From positions 1-35,961 of the IMG/VR virus record IMGVR_UViG_3300005527_000145: 35,961 bases of DNA; one strand, given 5' to 3'. Under the pieces are notes generated by a model, which made no database searches, had not been told where the DNA came from, and was given only the letters and a program-made list of their open reading frames with translations. The first letter of the stretch is position 1; the number at the start of each line of letters is the position of its first letter. Positions 14,595-27,800 of this stretch are shown here, one piece after another. A program made the position numbers and the translations under genes. This DNA comes from a virus.

Positions 14595-16790
14595 ATGGCA
14601 AGTCAAGATGATTTACTAAAAAGAATAGATGAGTTAGAAGAAGAAGTTGAAGTTCTTAAAACAAGATTACAACGCTCAGAAAGAAAAGCATCATTTGGTC
14701 GTTTAGGTGATGTAGGTCAAGATACTTCAAATCCATTTGAAGCTATTTCTTTAGGTATTAATAAAATTGCAGAAGGATTTATTAACTTAGATAAAATTAC
14801 TTCAGGTGTTTTTGTCGATATTAGAAATGCGGCAACAAATGCTGCTGCTGAATTTGGCACTGGGTTAAAAAATTATGAAAGTATTAGTCAGGAAATTGCA
14901 AAATCAATACCAGATTTAACTAGACTTGGGTTTGAAGTATCACAAATTGGTGGTATGCAGGAAAAATTCACAGAAAAGATTCAAACAAATGTTGTTTTAA
15001 GTTCTGATGCATTAAAAAATATTGGTGTTTTAGATAAACTTGGGGCTAATGGCGCTGCTATAGCTGCAAGTTTTAGAGATTCAGCACAATCTGTTTCTGG
15101 TATGATTGATGAATTGGAAGTTGCTGGTCAAGTTGCTGGTGATTATGGTGTTAATGCTAGTAAGATTTTTGCGGATATTGAAAAAACAATGCAAACAACG
15201 AACCAATATAGGTTTGAAAATGGTGTTGAAGGTATTTCAAGAATGGCGGCACAGACAGCGATTATGGGAATTAGTTTTGAGAAAGTTGTTGAATTTGCGG
15301 ATAGCGTAATGAACCCACAAGGTGCGATTGATGCTGTTGCAGCATTCCAAAGATTGGGCGTTACTGTTAGTGGATTACAAGATCCTTTTAAACTTATGTA
15401 TATGGCTCAAAGTGATATGGAAGGTTTAACGGAGGAAATTGGTAAATCTGTTAGTAATTTAGGTACATTTAATAGAGAAACAGGTAAATTAGAAATTCCA
15501 CCATCGGCTAGAATGCAGTTGAAAGAAATGGGAGACATTTTAAAACTTGGACCTGAACAAATGAATAAAATGGTAAGCCAGCAAGCTAAATTTAATGCAA
15601 TGGCTGGCGATTTTGAAGGTCTTGGTGTCTCGGAAGAAGATAGAATGATGATTTCAAATTTAGCTGAGTTTAATAAAGAAACACAACAGTTCGAAGTAAA
15701 AGTTGGTGGTGAAACAAAAGCAGTAACATCATTAAGTGATGAAGATATTAAAATATTACAACAAAGACCGGAATCTTTAGAAGAAGCGGCATTTCAGCAA
15801 CTTGATTACGTGAGTTCTATAAATAACAATGTTGCTGCAATGTTAAAAACTCCCGGAGCAGCGGTTGCTGCGACAAAAGCTCAGTTAGATACTGAGCGAT
15901 TAGCTAGGGGAATGTTTGAGTCGGGCGGGGAAGTTATTACAAAAGCATTTAAAGATGCTAAAATTAGAGAAGAAGTTGATAGATTTACAAAAGAATTTGG
16001 CGGGTCATTAGATGATGTTGTAAATGCATTAAAATCTGGTAATGTGGAAGAAATTAAAAAAGTGTTCGGAAATCTTTCTTCTATTGGAGAAATTGGGTTT
16101 GAAGATGCCTTTAATAGATTCCAAAGTAGTTTTAGCGAAGGATTATCCAAAATACCTGAAAATTTAAGCGAAGTGTTAGGTGATAAAAATATTTATATGG
16201 GACTAAGTGGTGTTATAAAGGAGGTTGTTAATGAATTTGGTGCTAAAATTAAAGAAACGTTTAATACTTCTATTAACGAAACAACACAATCCCCAATACC
16301 AAATCAACCATCCCCCCAAGCAGGAATAACACAAGCAGCAGAAAATCAAATACAAAGTGTTGGAGTAACTGGGTCACAAGCAACCCCCTCTAGTGAAGTT
16401 CCCGCTGAAGATTTCGTAATTAGAACATTACCAGAAGATACAATAAAAGTTGTCGGTGGAACAAATCTCCCCCCCGGTGGTGCAGATATAACAAATATTC
16501 TAAATAATCAAACAAATAATACTCAAGCATTAACCTCAGTACAACCTGTTTTAAACAGAGATTTAGCAAACTTAGAAACACCAAGAACCGCTGAAAATAA
16601 TAGGATTGAAGAAAAGGAATTAAGAGTAAAATTTGACCCATTTATTGTTAAATTAGAAGGTGATGGAAAATCAATAGAGATGGCGTTACAAGATAATGTT
16701 GTTAGAGATAAAATAATCGACATGGTTGGTAAAGCTATGACATCTGACTACAACACAATGGGTAGACCAATATTAGGTGGTCGTGCATAA
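14595..16790 (+). CDS. Tape measure / hub protein, gp29-like
   Basis: 731 residues. It opens with a leucine-zipper coiled coil ('LLKRIDELEEEVEVLKTRLQ'), has long Ala/Gly-rich helical stretches and is almost free of cysteine. A Pro/Gln/Ser linker at about 570-630 precedes a conserved-looking C-terminus ('LRVKFDPFIVKLEG', 'MGRPILGGRA'). Such a protein between the tail-assembly chaperone genes and the baseplate proteins is a tape measure, and T4 gp29 (590 residues) is the counterpart. By the usual rule of about 0.15 nm per residue the tail would be near 110 nm (inference). The protein is expected inside the tail tube and to be ejected during infection. Class fairly sure. Confidence 0.75.
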   Translation: MASQDDLLKRIDELEEEVEVLKTRLQRSERKASFGRLGDVGQDTSNPFEAISLGINKIAEGFINLDKITSGVFVDIRNAATNAAAEFGTGLKNYESISQEIAKSIPDLTRLGFEVSQIGGMQEKFTEKIQTNVVLSSDALKNIGVLDKLGANGAAIAASFRDSAQSVSGMIDELEVAGQVAGDYGVNASKIFADIEKTMQTTNQYRFENGVEGISRMAAQTAIMGISFEKVVEFADSVMNPQGAIDAVAAFQRLGVTVSGLQDPFKLMYMAQSDMEGLTEEIGKSVSNLGTFNRETGKLEIPPSARMQLKEMGDILKLGPEQMNKMVSQQAKFNAMAGDFEGLGVSEEDRMMISNLAEFNKETQQFEVKVGGETKAVTSLSDEDIKILQQRPESLEEAAFQQLDYVSSINNNVAAMLKTPGAAVAATKAQLDTERLARGMFESGGEVITKAFKDAKIREEVDRFTKEFGGSLDDVVNALKSGNVEEIKKVFGNLSSIGEIGFEDAFNRFQSSFSEGLSKIPENLSEVLGDKNIYMGLSGVIKEVVNEFGAKIKETFNTSINETTQSPIPNQPSPQAGITQAAENQIQSVGVTGSQATPSSEVPAEDFVIRTLPEDTIKVVGGTNLPPGGADITNILNNQTNNTQALTSVQPVLNRDLANLETPRTAENNRIEEKELRVKFDPFIVKLEGDGKSIEMALQDNVVRDKIIDMVGKAMTSDYNTMGRPILGGRA

Positions 16791-16806
16791 AATTTTAAAA
16801 CTCATC

Positions 16807-16814
16807 TATTTATT
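16807..16814 (+). promoter_or_regulatory. TATTTATT element before the 1580-residue baseplate gene
   Basis: TATTTATT, 14 nt before the ATG at 16829, directly after the tape measure gene. Inferred late promoter. Confidence 0.5.
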
Positions 16815-16828
16815 GAGAAAGTGATAAT

Positions 16829-19800
16829 ATGCCAAGTCAATTAACATTTGAAGCTACTGAATTTTTAAGAAATAAGTTGTTGAATAGAAATTTACCTTCC
16901 TATAATAAAGAAGGTCAATTTTCTTCTCCACCTCCCCCAAATGCTTATGAATATCAGCAAAATGATTTTAATGTTATTGATTCACCTGATAATTTAATCG
17001 ACGATGGTATTTTAATTAGTGGACAATACGCTTCAAATAAATACGGTCCAGATGGTGGTTATACAACGGATATAGCATCAATAGGTACTGTTAGCATTGG
17101 TTCAAATGAGGGACCGTATGGTAACAATGATGCTGACCTATTAGAATTTAGCAAAAGTTTTCTATCTAACTTAGGTCTTAATAACATATATTCACCAGTT
17201 GCTGGTGTGGTCGGTGAGAATTATAATTTTGTTTATACAACAGATGTTAAATTTCCCCAACCATCACCTAAGTGGTTATATTCACCTTATTTACCTTATT
17301 GGGATCCCCCTAGTTTTAGACCATCATTTTATTCACCATTTGAATTATTTATAAATCCGTTCCCTGTTGGGAATAATGGTTCTTTAAGTGATGATTCAGT
17401 TTTAGCACAAAATAGTGCTAATTCATTCAGAACCATGATGCAATATCGAGTACAACAAAATTTATATACCGAAACAATCGGTAGATTGAATTTTATTGAT
17501 GCTCTTAGCGATCCGACAGATTGGATTGCAATTTTAAATGGTAATGTACCTTTAATTGAAAGAAATTATCAAATTACCGTACCACAGAGTTTACTTGGAA
17601 GGGGTGCGGATTTCTTAGCTAGATTACAAGGGTTATATTATCCAGCTTCAACAATTCCGGGTGATTATTTTGAAGAAGCTAATAGAACAGAAAACAACAA
17701 TACGACATTTATTGGTCGAACAATAGATTATATTGGTGGTTTATTTGGATTGGGCGGTAGAAGAGGTAGAACACCTTCTCAGTTATTTTTGGATAACACT
17801 AGTGCTGGACAAAAGAAACAATTATCAAATAACTTAGAATTTAATAAGTATAGACCTTTTTATGTAACAAATTCAGCACAAAATCCTGTTGGTTTTGTAT
17901 CGAGATTGTTGGGTATTCAGTTTCCCGCTGGAAATTATTATGTTGGAAGTCAGGATAGAGACCCAAGCTATATTTCATCACCTCCGGGTCAAATTCCGTT
18001 GGATTCAAGTGGAAAACAAATTGATGCGTTGGTTTATGGTCCCGAATTATTAGCTAAAGATTTTGAAGGTACCGATAATAATTTAAAAATTGGTTTAGCT
18101 GGTAAAACGGTTATTGATAGTGGTGGAATTAATGGTGGTATGTCTTGGAACTCACAAAAATTCAGCGGTAATGCTGGATTTAAAGTTGGTCCCGGTGGTG
18201 ATATTGTTAAAAATGATGATGAATTTAATGCGATAAGTTCACAATATGAATCAACAAAATCAACAAATTATGATTTTAAAGAGGGAAGCATTCTTTATAA
18301 TACACAAAAACTAATTGATTCACAACCACCTAATGCGAATAGATATTCACATGCTGGTAATGCTATTGACCAAGTTTCAAAAATATTTAATGATGGTTAT
18401 AAAGAAATAACAAAAGGTTCAAAAGTAATCAGTTATATTAACGAAAATGGAATTGAAAAGGGTCAAGAATATTGCAGAATCTTTACCAAAGATACACCAT
18501 ATTTAACGTATGCTGATTTACAAAAGACCGATGGTAATATTAGAAAGTTTGAAAATTCAGTATTAAATAATACGTTTAATTTGAATATTGCACCATTTAA
18601 AGGTAATGGTAGTACCAATATTTTAAATGATTCTTCAGCAAATGCTAATGATGGTAAAGTTAAAAAATATATGTTCTCACTTGAGAATTTAGCTTGGAGA
18701 ACATCATCAAAACCCGGTTTTAGAGTTCAAGATTTACCAATTTGCGAAAGAGGACCGAATGGTGGAAGAATAATGTGGTTTCCACCATATGAATTAACTT
18801 TTAATGAAGATTCAAGACCAGATTTTGCAACTCACGTATTCTTGGGTAGACCTGAACCGATTTATACGTACAAAAGTACATCAAGAAGTGGTTCTTTAAG
18901 TTGGAAAATAATTGTTGACCATCCATCTGTACTTAACGTTATAACAAATAAAGTTTTAAGCAAAGAAACTAGTAAGGAAAAAGTTAATTCAATTATTGAT
19001 TCATTTTTTGCTGGTTGTAAAAAGTATGATCTTTATGAATTAGCTGCGAAATACCCATCAATCCCAATTTCTGAATTAGAACTTTTACAAAATGTAATTA
19101 ATAATCCGAATTCTTCGGAAGAAGATGTTCGTGAAGCATATCGACAAAATACGGTAACTGATGCTGGAGCACAAGACCCCTCAAGTACATCAACAAGTGG
19201 GTCAATTGATAGTTTTAATGAAACGATGTTTTATTTCCCTGTATTAGATAACTCACAAGGGGTTTTAGCTAATACTAGTTATGAAATTTATTATAATGAG
19301 TATATTACGCAGAAGCAAAATAATTACGTATCAGATAATTTAGCAAAAACTTTTATTGAAACTGAAGTTGAGCCAACACTAAATAACCTTGATAGTTTAA
19401 TAGAGACGGTATATGACGCAATAAAAAATAAAGGTGTCAGTGTTGTTAAATTAAATTTTGAAGCTTCTATATACCCACCAAATCGTTCATTAGATATTAG
19501 TTCTGAACAGATTGCTGGTTCAACACCCTCAAACAAAGTTAGTACAATTAAAACTTATTTAACTCAAAGAGTTTTACCATCAGGTAATGAGGAAAAAACC
19601 TTAAGAGATTATATAAATAATAATAAAGTAATTATTACAACATTATCAAGTCTTTCAGATATTGCATCAACTAATACCAACAGTTTTAATTGCTTAAATC
19701 CTGAGGAACCACAAACTGAAACTAATAAAATGGCGTGTAATAGTATTAGAATTAAAAGTATTATTACGGAAATAACACCGGAATCAAATACTGTTACTGA

Positions 19801-21571
19801 AAATGAAACACCAGTAGCACAACCCGCAACAACACAACAACCAACATTATCTGAGCAATCAATAACAGGTATTTCAAAAAGATTATTGAGAAATCTTCTT
19901 TCAGAATGTGATTATTTCGAAATGATAAAAGAAGATGACCCAATGTTGTATGACTCAATAAGTCAGAAAATTAAATATTTCCAACCAGCATTTCATAGTA
20001 TAACACCTGAGGGATTAAATTCTAGATTAACATTTTTGCAACAATGTATGAGACCCGGAGAAACAATCCCAACTATTGGTGCTGACGGTCAACCAAAAAC
20101 AACTGACGCATTAAATACATCATTTGGTGCTCCACCTGTTCTTGTTTTACGAGTTGGAGATTTCTTTAATACTAAAATAATACCAACTAGTTTAAGTTTA
20201 AAATATGAAAATTTAGATATTAATCCAGAAGGCATTGGTGTCCAACCCATGATTGCGACAGTTACCATGAGCTTTAATTTTATTGGTGGTCATGGACTAA
20301 GAGAACCTGTACAAAGATTGCAGAATGCGTTATCATTCAATTATTATGCGAATACTGAAATGTATGATGAAAGAGCGATTGCAACCGAAGATACGAAAAA
20401 ATTTGACCGTCAAGTTCTTGATGCGATATTAGCTCAGGTTGAACCACCAAAAGCAACAGTTAATAATATAACGAATAATGGTGGTAATACAATTGGAGAA
20501 ATAATTAATAGCGTTCAAACAAGTACTAGTGAGACGGGTACTACTAGCTATATTAAGATTATGGACACATTAATTTCAGAGTCTCAAACATATTTTAATG
20601 CAACTATAAATGGATTTGAAGGAATAATTAATAATTATAATTATGGAATTCTACAATTGATTTCTGATAATAGAAAATATACCACAGGTAATTTTGGAGC
20701 GACTAATGTGGAAATTGTTGGTAAATCAAATAAAATACAAGATAATATTGATAAATTATTTAAATCGGTCATTTCTGATATTAAAAATGAAAATAATCCC
20801 GTTTTTAATAGTTTTAGTGCTTACACAACTAATGCCGAAAAAAGAATATTTAAGAGAAATTATGAAAATTATTTGAATGAGTTAAGAAATTCATTTACCG
20901 ATAATTTAAATAACACAATTAATGATTTAACCACAGCACAAGAAAATTTAATTTTTACCGTTGAAAAAATTAATTATTTAATTGATGAAAAGGCTGATGG
21001 ATTAATACAGGGAAATGGTGATGTTAAAATATATAAACTAGCATCAAATAATGAGAAATTTATTATAATGGTTAAAGATTATGGAATTATTGCAACATCA
21101 GCAAATACCTTCCAACAAATGCTAGTTGAGAAAAAATTATTATTTAATTCTTATATAAATAACATATTTGTTCCGGCAAACAATGATTTTAATACGCTAG
21201 AAGATGAGGTTAAAACAGAATATATGATTATTTGTCAAAAATTATTAAATAATACTGATGAATTTTTAAACAAAATAACAAAAGACATTAGTGAAGATGT
21301 TAGTGATTCAATTATAGGTTATTATAATACTTTAAAAAATAATAGTTATAAAGAAGAATTTGATTCTGAGATTAAATTAATTAATGATTTTAAACAAGAC
21401 AATCCTCAATACACTAAATTTATTCCACTTGATAGCACACCAACAGAAAGAACTGTTGAGTTTGAGGTCGCAAAGGCATCAACATCAGAAAGAAATAAAT
21501 TAATTAAACTTTATGATGAAGAAAATAGTGGTTCAAATAATACATATAATGGAAAATACAAATTTTTATAA
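16829..21571 (+). CDS. Very large baseplate / tail-tube-initiator-like protein
   Basis: 1580 residues with a low-complexity Pro/Asn/Tyr-rich start and several Gly-Ser-Thr linkers. Two tube-like domains can be seen. Residues about 612-710 contain 'WRTSSKPGFRVQDLPICERG', 'GRPEPIYTYKSTSRSGSLSW' and 'KIIVDHPSVLN'; residues about 1100-1180 have 'VLVLRVGDFFNTKIIPTSLS', 'QPMIATVTMSFNFIGGHGL' and 'PVQRLQNALSFNYYANTEMY'. Both are typical of baseplate proteins that start tube polymerisation (as gp48/gp54 do in T4). The last 350 residues are helical and glutamine/asparagine-rich. It begins after the tape measure and its stop is followed 2 nt later by the gp53-like gene. Baseplate assignment is firm; the exact T4 counterpart is not. 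Confidence 0.65.
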   Translation: MPSQLTFEATEFLRNKLLNRNLPSYNKEGQFSSPPPPNAYEYQQNDFNVIDSPDNLIDDGILISGQYASNKYGPDGGYTTDIASIGTVSIGSNEGPYGNNDADLLEFSKSFLSNLGLNNIYSPVAGVVGENYNFVYTTDVKFPQPSPKWLYSPYLPYWDPPSFRPSFYSPFELFINPFPVGNNGSLSDDSVLAQNSANSFRTMMQYRVQQNLYTETIGRLNFIDALSDPTDWIAILNGNVPLIERNYQITVPQSLLGRGADFLARLQGLYYPASTIPGDYFEEANRTENNNTTFIGRTIDYIGGLFGLGGRRGRTPSQLFLDNTSAGQKKQLSNNLEFNKYRPFYVTNSAQNPVGFVSRLLGIQFPAGNYYVGSQDRDPSYISSPPGQIPLDSSGKQIDALVYGPELLAKDFEGTDNNLKIGLAGKTVIDSGGINGGMSWNSQKFSGNAGFKVGPGGDIVKNDDEFNAISSQYESTKSTNYDFKEGSILYNTQKLIDSQPPNANRYSHAGNAIDQVSKIFNDGYKEITKGSKVISYINENGIEKGQEYCRIFTKDTPYLTYADLQKTDGNIRKFENSVLNNTFNLNIAPFKGNGSTNILNDSSANANDGKVKKYMFSLENLAWRTSSKPGFRVQDLPICERGPNGGRIMWFPPYELTFNEDSRPDFATHVFLGRPEPIYTYKSTSRSGSLSWKIIVDHPSVLNVITNKVLSKETSKEKVNSIIDSFFAGCKKYDLYELAAKYPSIPISELELLQNVINNPNSSEEDVREAYRQNTVTDAGAQDPSSTSTSGSIDSFNETMFYFPVLDNSQGVLANTSYEIYYNEYITQKQNNYVSDNLAKTFIETEVEPTLNNLDSLIETVYDAIKNKGVSVVKLNFEASIYPPNRSLDISSEQIAGSTPSNKVSTIKTYLTQRVLPSGNEEKTLRDYINNNKVIITTLSSLSDIASTNTNSFNCLNPEEPQTETNKMACNSIRIKSIITEITPESNTVTENETPVAQPATTQQPTLSEQSITGISKRLLRNLLSECDYFEMIKEDDPMLYDSISQKIKYFQPAFHSITPEGLNSRLTFLQQCMRPGETIPTIGADGQPKTTDALNTSFGAPPVLVLRVGDFFNTKIIPTSLSLKYENLDINPEGIGVQPMIATVTMSFNFIGGHGLREPVQRLQNALSFNYYANTEMYDERAIATEDTKKFDRQVLDAILAQVEPPKATVNNITNNGGNTIGEIINSVQTSTSETGTTSYIKIMDTLISESQTYFNATINGFEGIINNYNYGILQLISDNRKYTTGNFGATNVEIVGKSNKIQDNIDKLFKSVISDIKNENNPVFNSFSAYTTNAEKRIFKRNYENYLNELRNSFTDNLNNTINDLTTAQENLIFTVEKINYLIDEKADGLIQGNGDVKIYKLASNNEKFIIMVKDYGIIATSANTFQQMLVEKKLLFNSYINNIFVPANNDFNTLEDEVKTEYMIICQKLLNNTDEFLNKITKDISEDVSDSIIGYYNTLKNNSYKEEFDSEIKLINDFKQDNPQYTKFIPLDSTPTERTVEFEVAKASTSERNKLIKLYDEENSGSNNTYNGKYKFL

Positions 21572-21573
21572 GC

Positions 21574-21894
21574 ATGTATAGGTACTACGATAGATATAAA
21601 AATTTTTTAATTAATGGTCAACAAACTGTTGTACCATTTATATCTATTCCAGAAAAAAATTCAGATAAACAATACATATATAAAGAGAACGTTAGTCGTT
21701 TAGATAAGGTTTCATTTGAATATTATGGTTCGCCATTATTTACTTGGTTAATATTATCAGCAAATCCAAAATTTGGTGGACTTGAAAGTAATATACCGGA
21801 TGGATCAGTATTGACAATCCCATTTCCATTGGTAACTTCTCTACAAGATTATAATTCACAGTTAGAAAACTACTTCTTCTATTATGGTAGATAA
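21574..21894 (+). CDS. Baseplate wedge protein, gp53-like (LysM-type)
   Basis: 106 residues. A gp53/LysM-like core can be seen: 'FISIPEKNSDKQYIYKENVS', 'RLDKVSFEYYGSPLFTWLIL', 'SANPKFGGLE' and 'IPDGSVLTIPFPL', ending in acidic and tyrosine residues. In T4, gp53 joins the wedges in the baseplate. The gene starts 2 nt after the previous stop, and its last 11 bases overlap the next gene's ATG (21884), so the three are co-translated. Reasonable confidence in the family. Confidence 0.65.
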   Translation: MYRYYDRYKNFLINGQQTVVPFISIPEKNSDKQYIYKENVSRLDKVSFEYYGSPLFTWLILSANPKFGGLESNIPDGSVLTIPFPLVTSLQDYNSQLENYFFYYGR

Positions 21895-24800
21895 CGAAAA
21901 AATATTAGTTGAGGTTGATTATGACAATATTGTTTTAATTGACCCAAATAAAGTAATTGGTGATAATGGAAAATCGCAAGAACGACTTGTTAAGCAAGAA
22001 GATTTAGTTATGTATGCAAATCTTGAAGCTATTTTTGTTCCTCGCACAAAATTTAATATAGGTTCCGCCCAAGACGATACGGTTCAACCAGTAACAATAG
22101 CAACAAATAATTTCGGCGCAATAAATTTTTTAAATCCCGGAAATGAAGGTTTTTTTACAACAGAATGGTCTGATGAAATTACGGGTAAAGATACTTTAAA
22201 AAATGAAGGTACAAATCAAATAAGACAGGTAATTGATACAAATAGTGCTTTTTATTTAAAACAAAAAATCGATAATGTTAAAGATACACAAACGTTAGGT
22301 ATAACTAACATTCTTGTTGATAATAACGCATCTCAAACACCTGTGGTTACAATAGATTTGGTCGATGTTGGTGGAAGAACCCTTTTTGAAAAAGGTGACG
22401 AATCCCCATATTCTGTATTTTTTAATTTACCATATCCAACATTCTATTTAACATTAAAAGGTTATTTTGGAAAAGCAATCAGATATCAGTTGATTTTAGC
22501 TAAATTCACATCTGAATTAGATTCACAAAATGGTAATTTTACTGTTAGATTAACTTTTTATTCATATAAGTATACAATATTAGCTGATTTACAAATAGGT
22601 TCTGTTTTGGCGTTACCAAACATGTATAATACAACTTATACGTTAATACCAACAACCGAAACCAACCAAAATTCAGATGCAGCAAGAATTTCTGTTGGAC
22701 AAACAGATAAGCCGGTAACAAATGTTGTTGTTGGTAAAGGCTATCAAAAAATAAGAGAATTATATTCTGAGTATAAAAGCAAGGACTTAATACCTGAAGA
22801 TTTTCCTGAATTATCGATACCACAATTAGTGGTTAAACTTGAAAATTTTGAAAGAAATATAATAGCACAATTAGGCACCGAAAAATTTGATTCATTTACC
22901 GACATTAAAAATTATAAAGAAGGTATTAAAAACCTACAAACTAAAGTATTCTCAACAAATCTTGAAGCTTGGTCCAGAAAATATTTGGATTTGGAAAATT
23001 ACTATATTTTAATCAAACTAAAAACAAATGACCCAGAAGTAAGAGCTTATAGATATAAAAAAGAAATTAGTAGTGATTTACAAAAAATTGAAAATGCTAA
23101 AGCCGAACTAACTAAATTAATAGAAGAATTAAAAGAAGTTTGGACAAAAAATAGCACATTAGGCCCAAATGGAACGTATACTATTAATGGTAAAACAATA
23201 GAATCACAAATTAATTTTAACCTAAATGTTGATTTAATAAATAAAAATATTAGTGATAACCAAATTGATTGGTGTGAAACCTATAGAAGAAAATTTGGGC
23301 GACAGATAAATGAAAAATGTAAAGAAAGTGTTATAGAAAATTATGGTGATTTTTCTAGCACAATATATATTGAAAATAGTACAGAAATAGTAATTAATAA
23401 TATATTTGTTTTTAATGGTGAAAATTCCTTCAATAAGGAAATTAATCAAATGATAACCAAAGCAAATAATATTGAAGAACAAATTGAAAAAGAATTAACC
23501 GCAATTTTACAAAAAAAATTAGAATCTGCTGAAGGTTTAGGTTTTAAGCCAACAATTAGAAATATTTTTGCAATTATATTTGCATCGGTAGAAGGTATTT
23601 TTAGGTTACTTGATGATGTTCATAAAGATGCTTTTGATCAGAGATATAGTAGAGTTAGATACGATGCTTTATTTTCCGATGGTAAAGACGATGTTAGCTC
23701 TGATTCAACAGATTTAGTATCAAAAACTCAAGAACCAAATCAAACTAACGGTGATATTCAGGTATATCCTTGGCCTGAGTTTTTTATAAAAACAGAAACT
23801 GAGAATAAAATTAGTTTTCCTTTAGCTTATCCGGCTGATCCTGAACTAATTGAAAAAACACAAGCAGATAATTACGATATTTGGCCTGAAGTTGAATTTG
23901 TTGAAGAAATGATAAAAGGTCTTACACAGAGAGATGTTGTGTTCAATACTTCCGATGTTACTTCAGACGAAGAATATAGTGTAAATAGATTATCACTTAA
24001 TGCAATTGAATTTCCAACAACAAATAGGTCTTATGGTCCAAAAGAATTTGTTAAATTCTTTTATGAAATAAAAGAAAGATTAATTGTAGCTTCAACAATT
24101 GATAAACTTAACAGAAATTATAAGCAAACGAATGATATAACTGAGGTTATTGCTCAAATGGAGGCGTATAATATACTTACATCATTAAGTGTAGATAATC
24201 CTCAGATTATTACCGCATTAAAGAATTTTAAGATAGATAATCAAGAAAATTTTGATGCTTATTTGAAACAAATATCAAATGAAGGTATTGGTGAAAGCTG
24301 GCAATTATATATTAGAGGTTTATATAGCACACCATATTTAAGAGAATTAACAGAACAAACAAAAGATTTTAATATATTACCCAGCGATATAATTTCAGGT
24401 CCATCACCAAATTCTGAAGTTGAAAGTATTAACAAATTAGTTATGTTTTTAAATCAGGATTCAAATGTTATTGATTTTACCGATATATATCCGATAGTAA
24501 ATCTTGAATGGGCAAGACAAAATTTGGCAAATGGTTCCGGATTAGGTTCAATAACTAATTTAACTAAAACATCTTCTGTTATTGGGTTTAATTCAGAAAA
24601 AAAACATATTACTAATTTTAACACTAATGAAAATGACAAAATAAAAAGACCATTAACAAGTTTTTCTTTTACATTACAGACACCGCCAAACACATATAAC
24701 AACTCAATTGAACTAAATACTTTTTATCAAAATAGATATAATAATTATAATAATTTATTACCAACCGAAGGACTTATAACATATGAAAATTCTCCACCTA

Positions 24801-27800
24801 GTTCAGTTGGTAACAATCAAACTACATCTATATTCAATACACCTTTTATGATTAATGCACTACAAAGTGCTGCGGATAAACTAAGAAATAATAACCCACA
24901 CCCATTTACTGAGGCTGCGTACCTTTTTTTAAATTCACTACCGCTCTCAACTCTCAAAGAAAAGTATATTTCACAAAATGAAAATTCTATTAACAACTTA
25001 GATTACTTAATTTCATCATTTAAAAAATTTGGTGCAACGCATAAGCTGCCATACGCTTGGATATTAAAATATGGATCTATTTGGCATAGATATAAAAATT
25101 ATGTTGATTCAAACGGAACAAATGATTTAATAAACAATGTTTGGACTAACGCAAATACATTCACAAATTTCGACCCTGTAAATAGTAACCCAACAAGGCA
25201 ATATAATCTATCAATTAGTGGTGAAACAAATTCAATTGTTTTACAAAACGTTGGGAATAACGTTACAAGTATGAATTTGGGTTTTTATCCTAAATTAATA
25301 AATGATTTTTATTATCTATTAACAAATAAAGAATATTTTCAAACATATTCAGATTCCGAAATACAGGAAAAAATTGATAACCAAAGTTTGTTTTTAAATC
25401 GAAATCAAGTCAATAGTTATGCACAAGGGGTTGATTTATTAAATCCTAGTAGGTCGATTTCTATAAAATATTGGGATGTATTGTTAAAAACAAATGATTC
25501 AAGTGATTTTTCAGATGAAAATAAACAGAAAACAATTGTGTTACCATCGTTTGGTACAACAACTAATCAATCTAAGTTTGAGTGTTTTAGTGACTCAAAC
25601 CAACTAAATGTTGAAGTTTTAAATAATCAATCACTTTTTAATGGTTCGGCTAGACTTTTCTGGGCAGCACCAAACTATGGATATTTTGACGAGTCTCAAG
25701 CGATCAAACCAAATTATGACGAATATCTTAAAGAAATATTTACTCAAGCACAGAATCAAACACCATTTTCAATTAACTCGTCATATTCAAAAATAGATGA
25801 ATTAATACCAACATTTAAAAAAGAAATTTTGGATAAATTTGAAGAGGAGTTTTTAAAATTCTCACAAAGCTCTTTAAATATTCCTGAAGAAAATAGAGGT
25901 ACAAATTCTTATTTGAAAAACTTTCAATTATTGTTATCAAATTTATTAATTATTGATGATGTTTCAGTAAATACATCTGTTGTTAATAACGTTTGGTCAA
26001 ATCAAACAAAAAAGTTCTCACAAACAATAACCACATTTTTATTAAATAATGATATCTATTTTAGATATGGTAATCCATCTAATTTTAATAGAAGAATTTT
26101 TAATTCATTTAACACAAAAACTGTTGTAGATCCTTATTCTTATAATGGTTATATAAATAATACATTACCACCACAAATTAGCTTATCGGCATCAGAAACA
26201 AACAATCCTGATGCGTGGAACGCAATGAAGAAATATATTGGGTTTTACACAATTTCGGGTATGAATTATTCTGATACCGGATCAACACTAACAGATTTTT
26301 TCATTGATATTGACGTTGAATTTACAAAAGAAAATGTGGAAAATCTTTTCCCATTAATTCAAATTTATGGTACACAAAAATTAAATGGTCCAATAAATAA
26401 AGAACAATTTAAACAAAAATTATATGATTATTTAATTAATAATGTTGATGGTTTTGAAGCAAATATTTTACAAAAAACAATAACCATTTTACAAAAACAA
26501 CTACCAAATGTAAGTTCTGTTTCACAAGAAAATAGAATACCCCCTTCTAATGATAAGCAAGGTAAACTTGAATTATGGCAACATTTTAAGACCTTTAATG
26601 ACAGATGGATTGCTGGTAATGATTATAAAAACAAAACACTTTTTGAGGATGTTCTATTTTTAGATAGAGCAAGTAGAGATTTAGGTAATTTAGTTTATGT
26701 TGATATCTTTAAATTAAAAGATAGAATAAAAGCAAGATATGATGGAAAGGGTAGGGTTATTGATTTAATAAGCGCAATTCTTGAAGAAAACAAATTTATT
26801 ATGATGCCTTTACCAGCATTCGTTAATTTTTACGGAGTTACAACACCACAATTAACAGATAATCCTAGTATTGAATCATCTTTTGATTTTGCAAATGATT
26901 TATTTGGTACATTTTTAAATGTAGATTATAGAAATTCATCACCAAAATTAGTTTGTTTTTACACCGATATCCCAAGTCAGCATTTAGATTTAAAAAATAA
27001 TCCAAACTATCTTTATAGAACCGATGCATTTGATTTAGGAAGACCATCAAATAACACAAATAGAGAAAGTTTAGCTAATAAAAAGGATTGGTATTTCTCA
27101 AATCGATGTGTTGGATTTAATGTTGATTTTGGAACTAGAAATCAAAGTATGTTTAAAACATTAACTTTAAGTCAAGAAAATACTTCAAACACATCAGAAA
27201 CATTTAAAATATATGAAATGATGGCTGACCAAGCTGCTGGCAGGTCTGTTGCACAACAGAACGTTTCGTTATTTACTGAATATAGAAATAGATCATATAC
27301 TTGTACCGTAATGGGAATGGGTAACGCATTAATCCAACCAACAATGTACTTTAATTTAAAACATGTACCAATGTTCAGCGGTCCTTATATGATTTTAAGT
27401 GTAAAACATATTTTAAATTCTGGTGAATTTATAACCCAGTTTACTGGTGTTAGAATGCCGGTATTTTCATTACCAACAATCAACAATTCATTAGCGTCAC
27501 TAAACACTAATTTATTTAGTAAAATTTTTAGTGATATAAAAGCAGACGTACAAAAAGCACAAGCCGATGGTGATTTAAGTTCAAACAAAATAAACTCAAA
27601 TAATTCAATACAACTTCAAACTTCAAAAGATAAATCACCTGTTTCTGAAGGATGTACAATTTATACTCTTGGTGATAATACAAACACAATATACTCAACA
27701 TATAGAAAAGCGGGTCAAGCAATTAGAAATTCATACTCAATTCAAGAAATAATTTCTATCATAAAAAGTAAAGTGGTTGGTTCAGATGATAATACCAAAA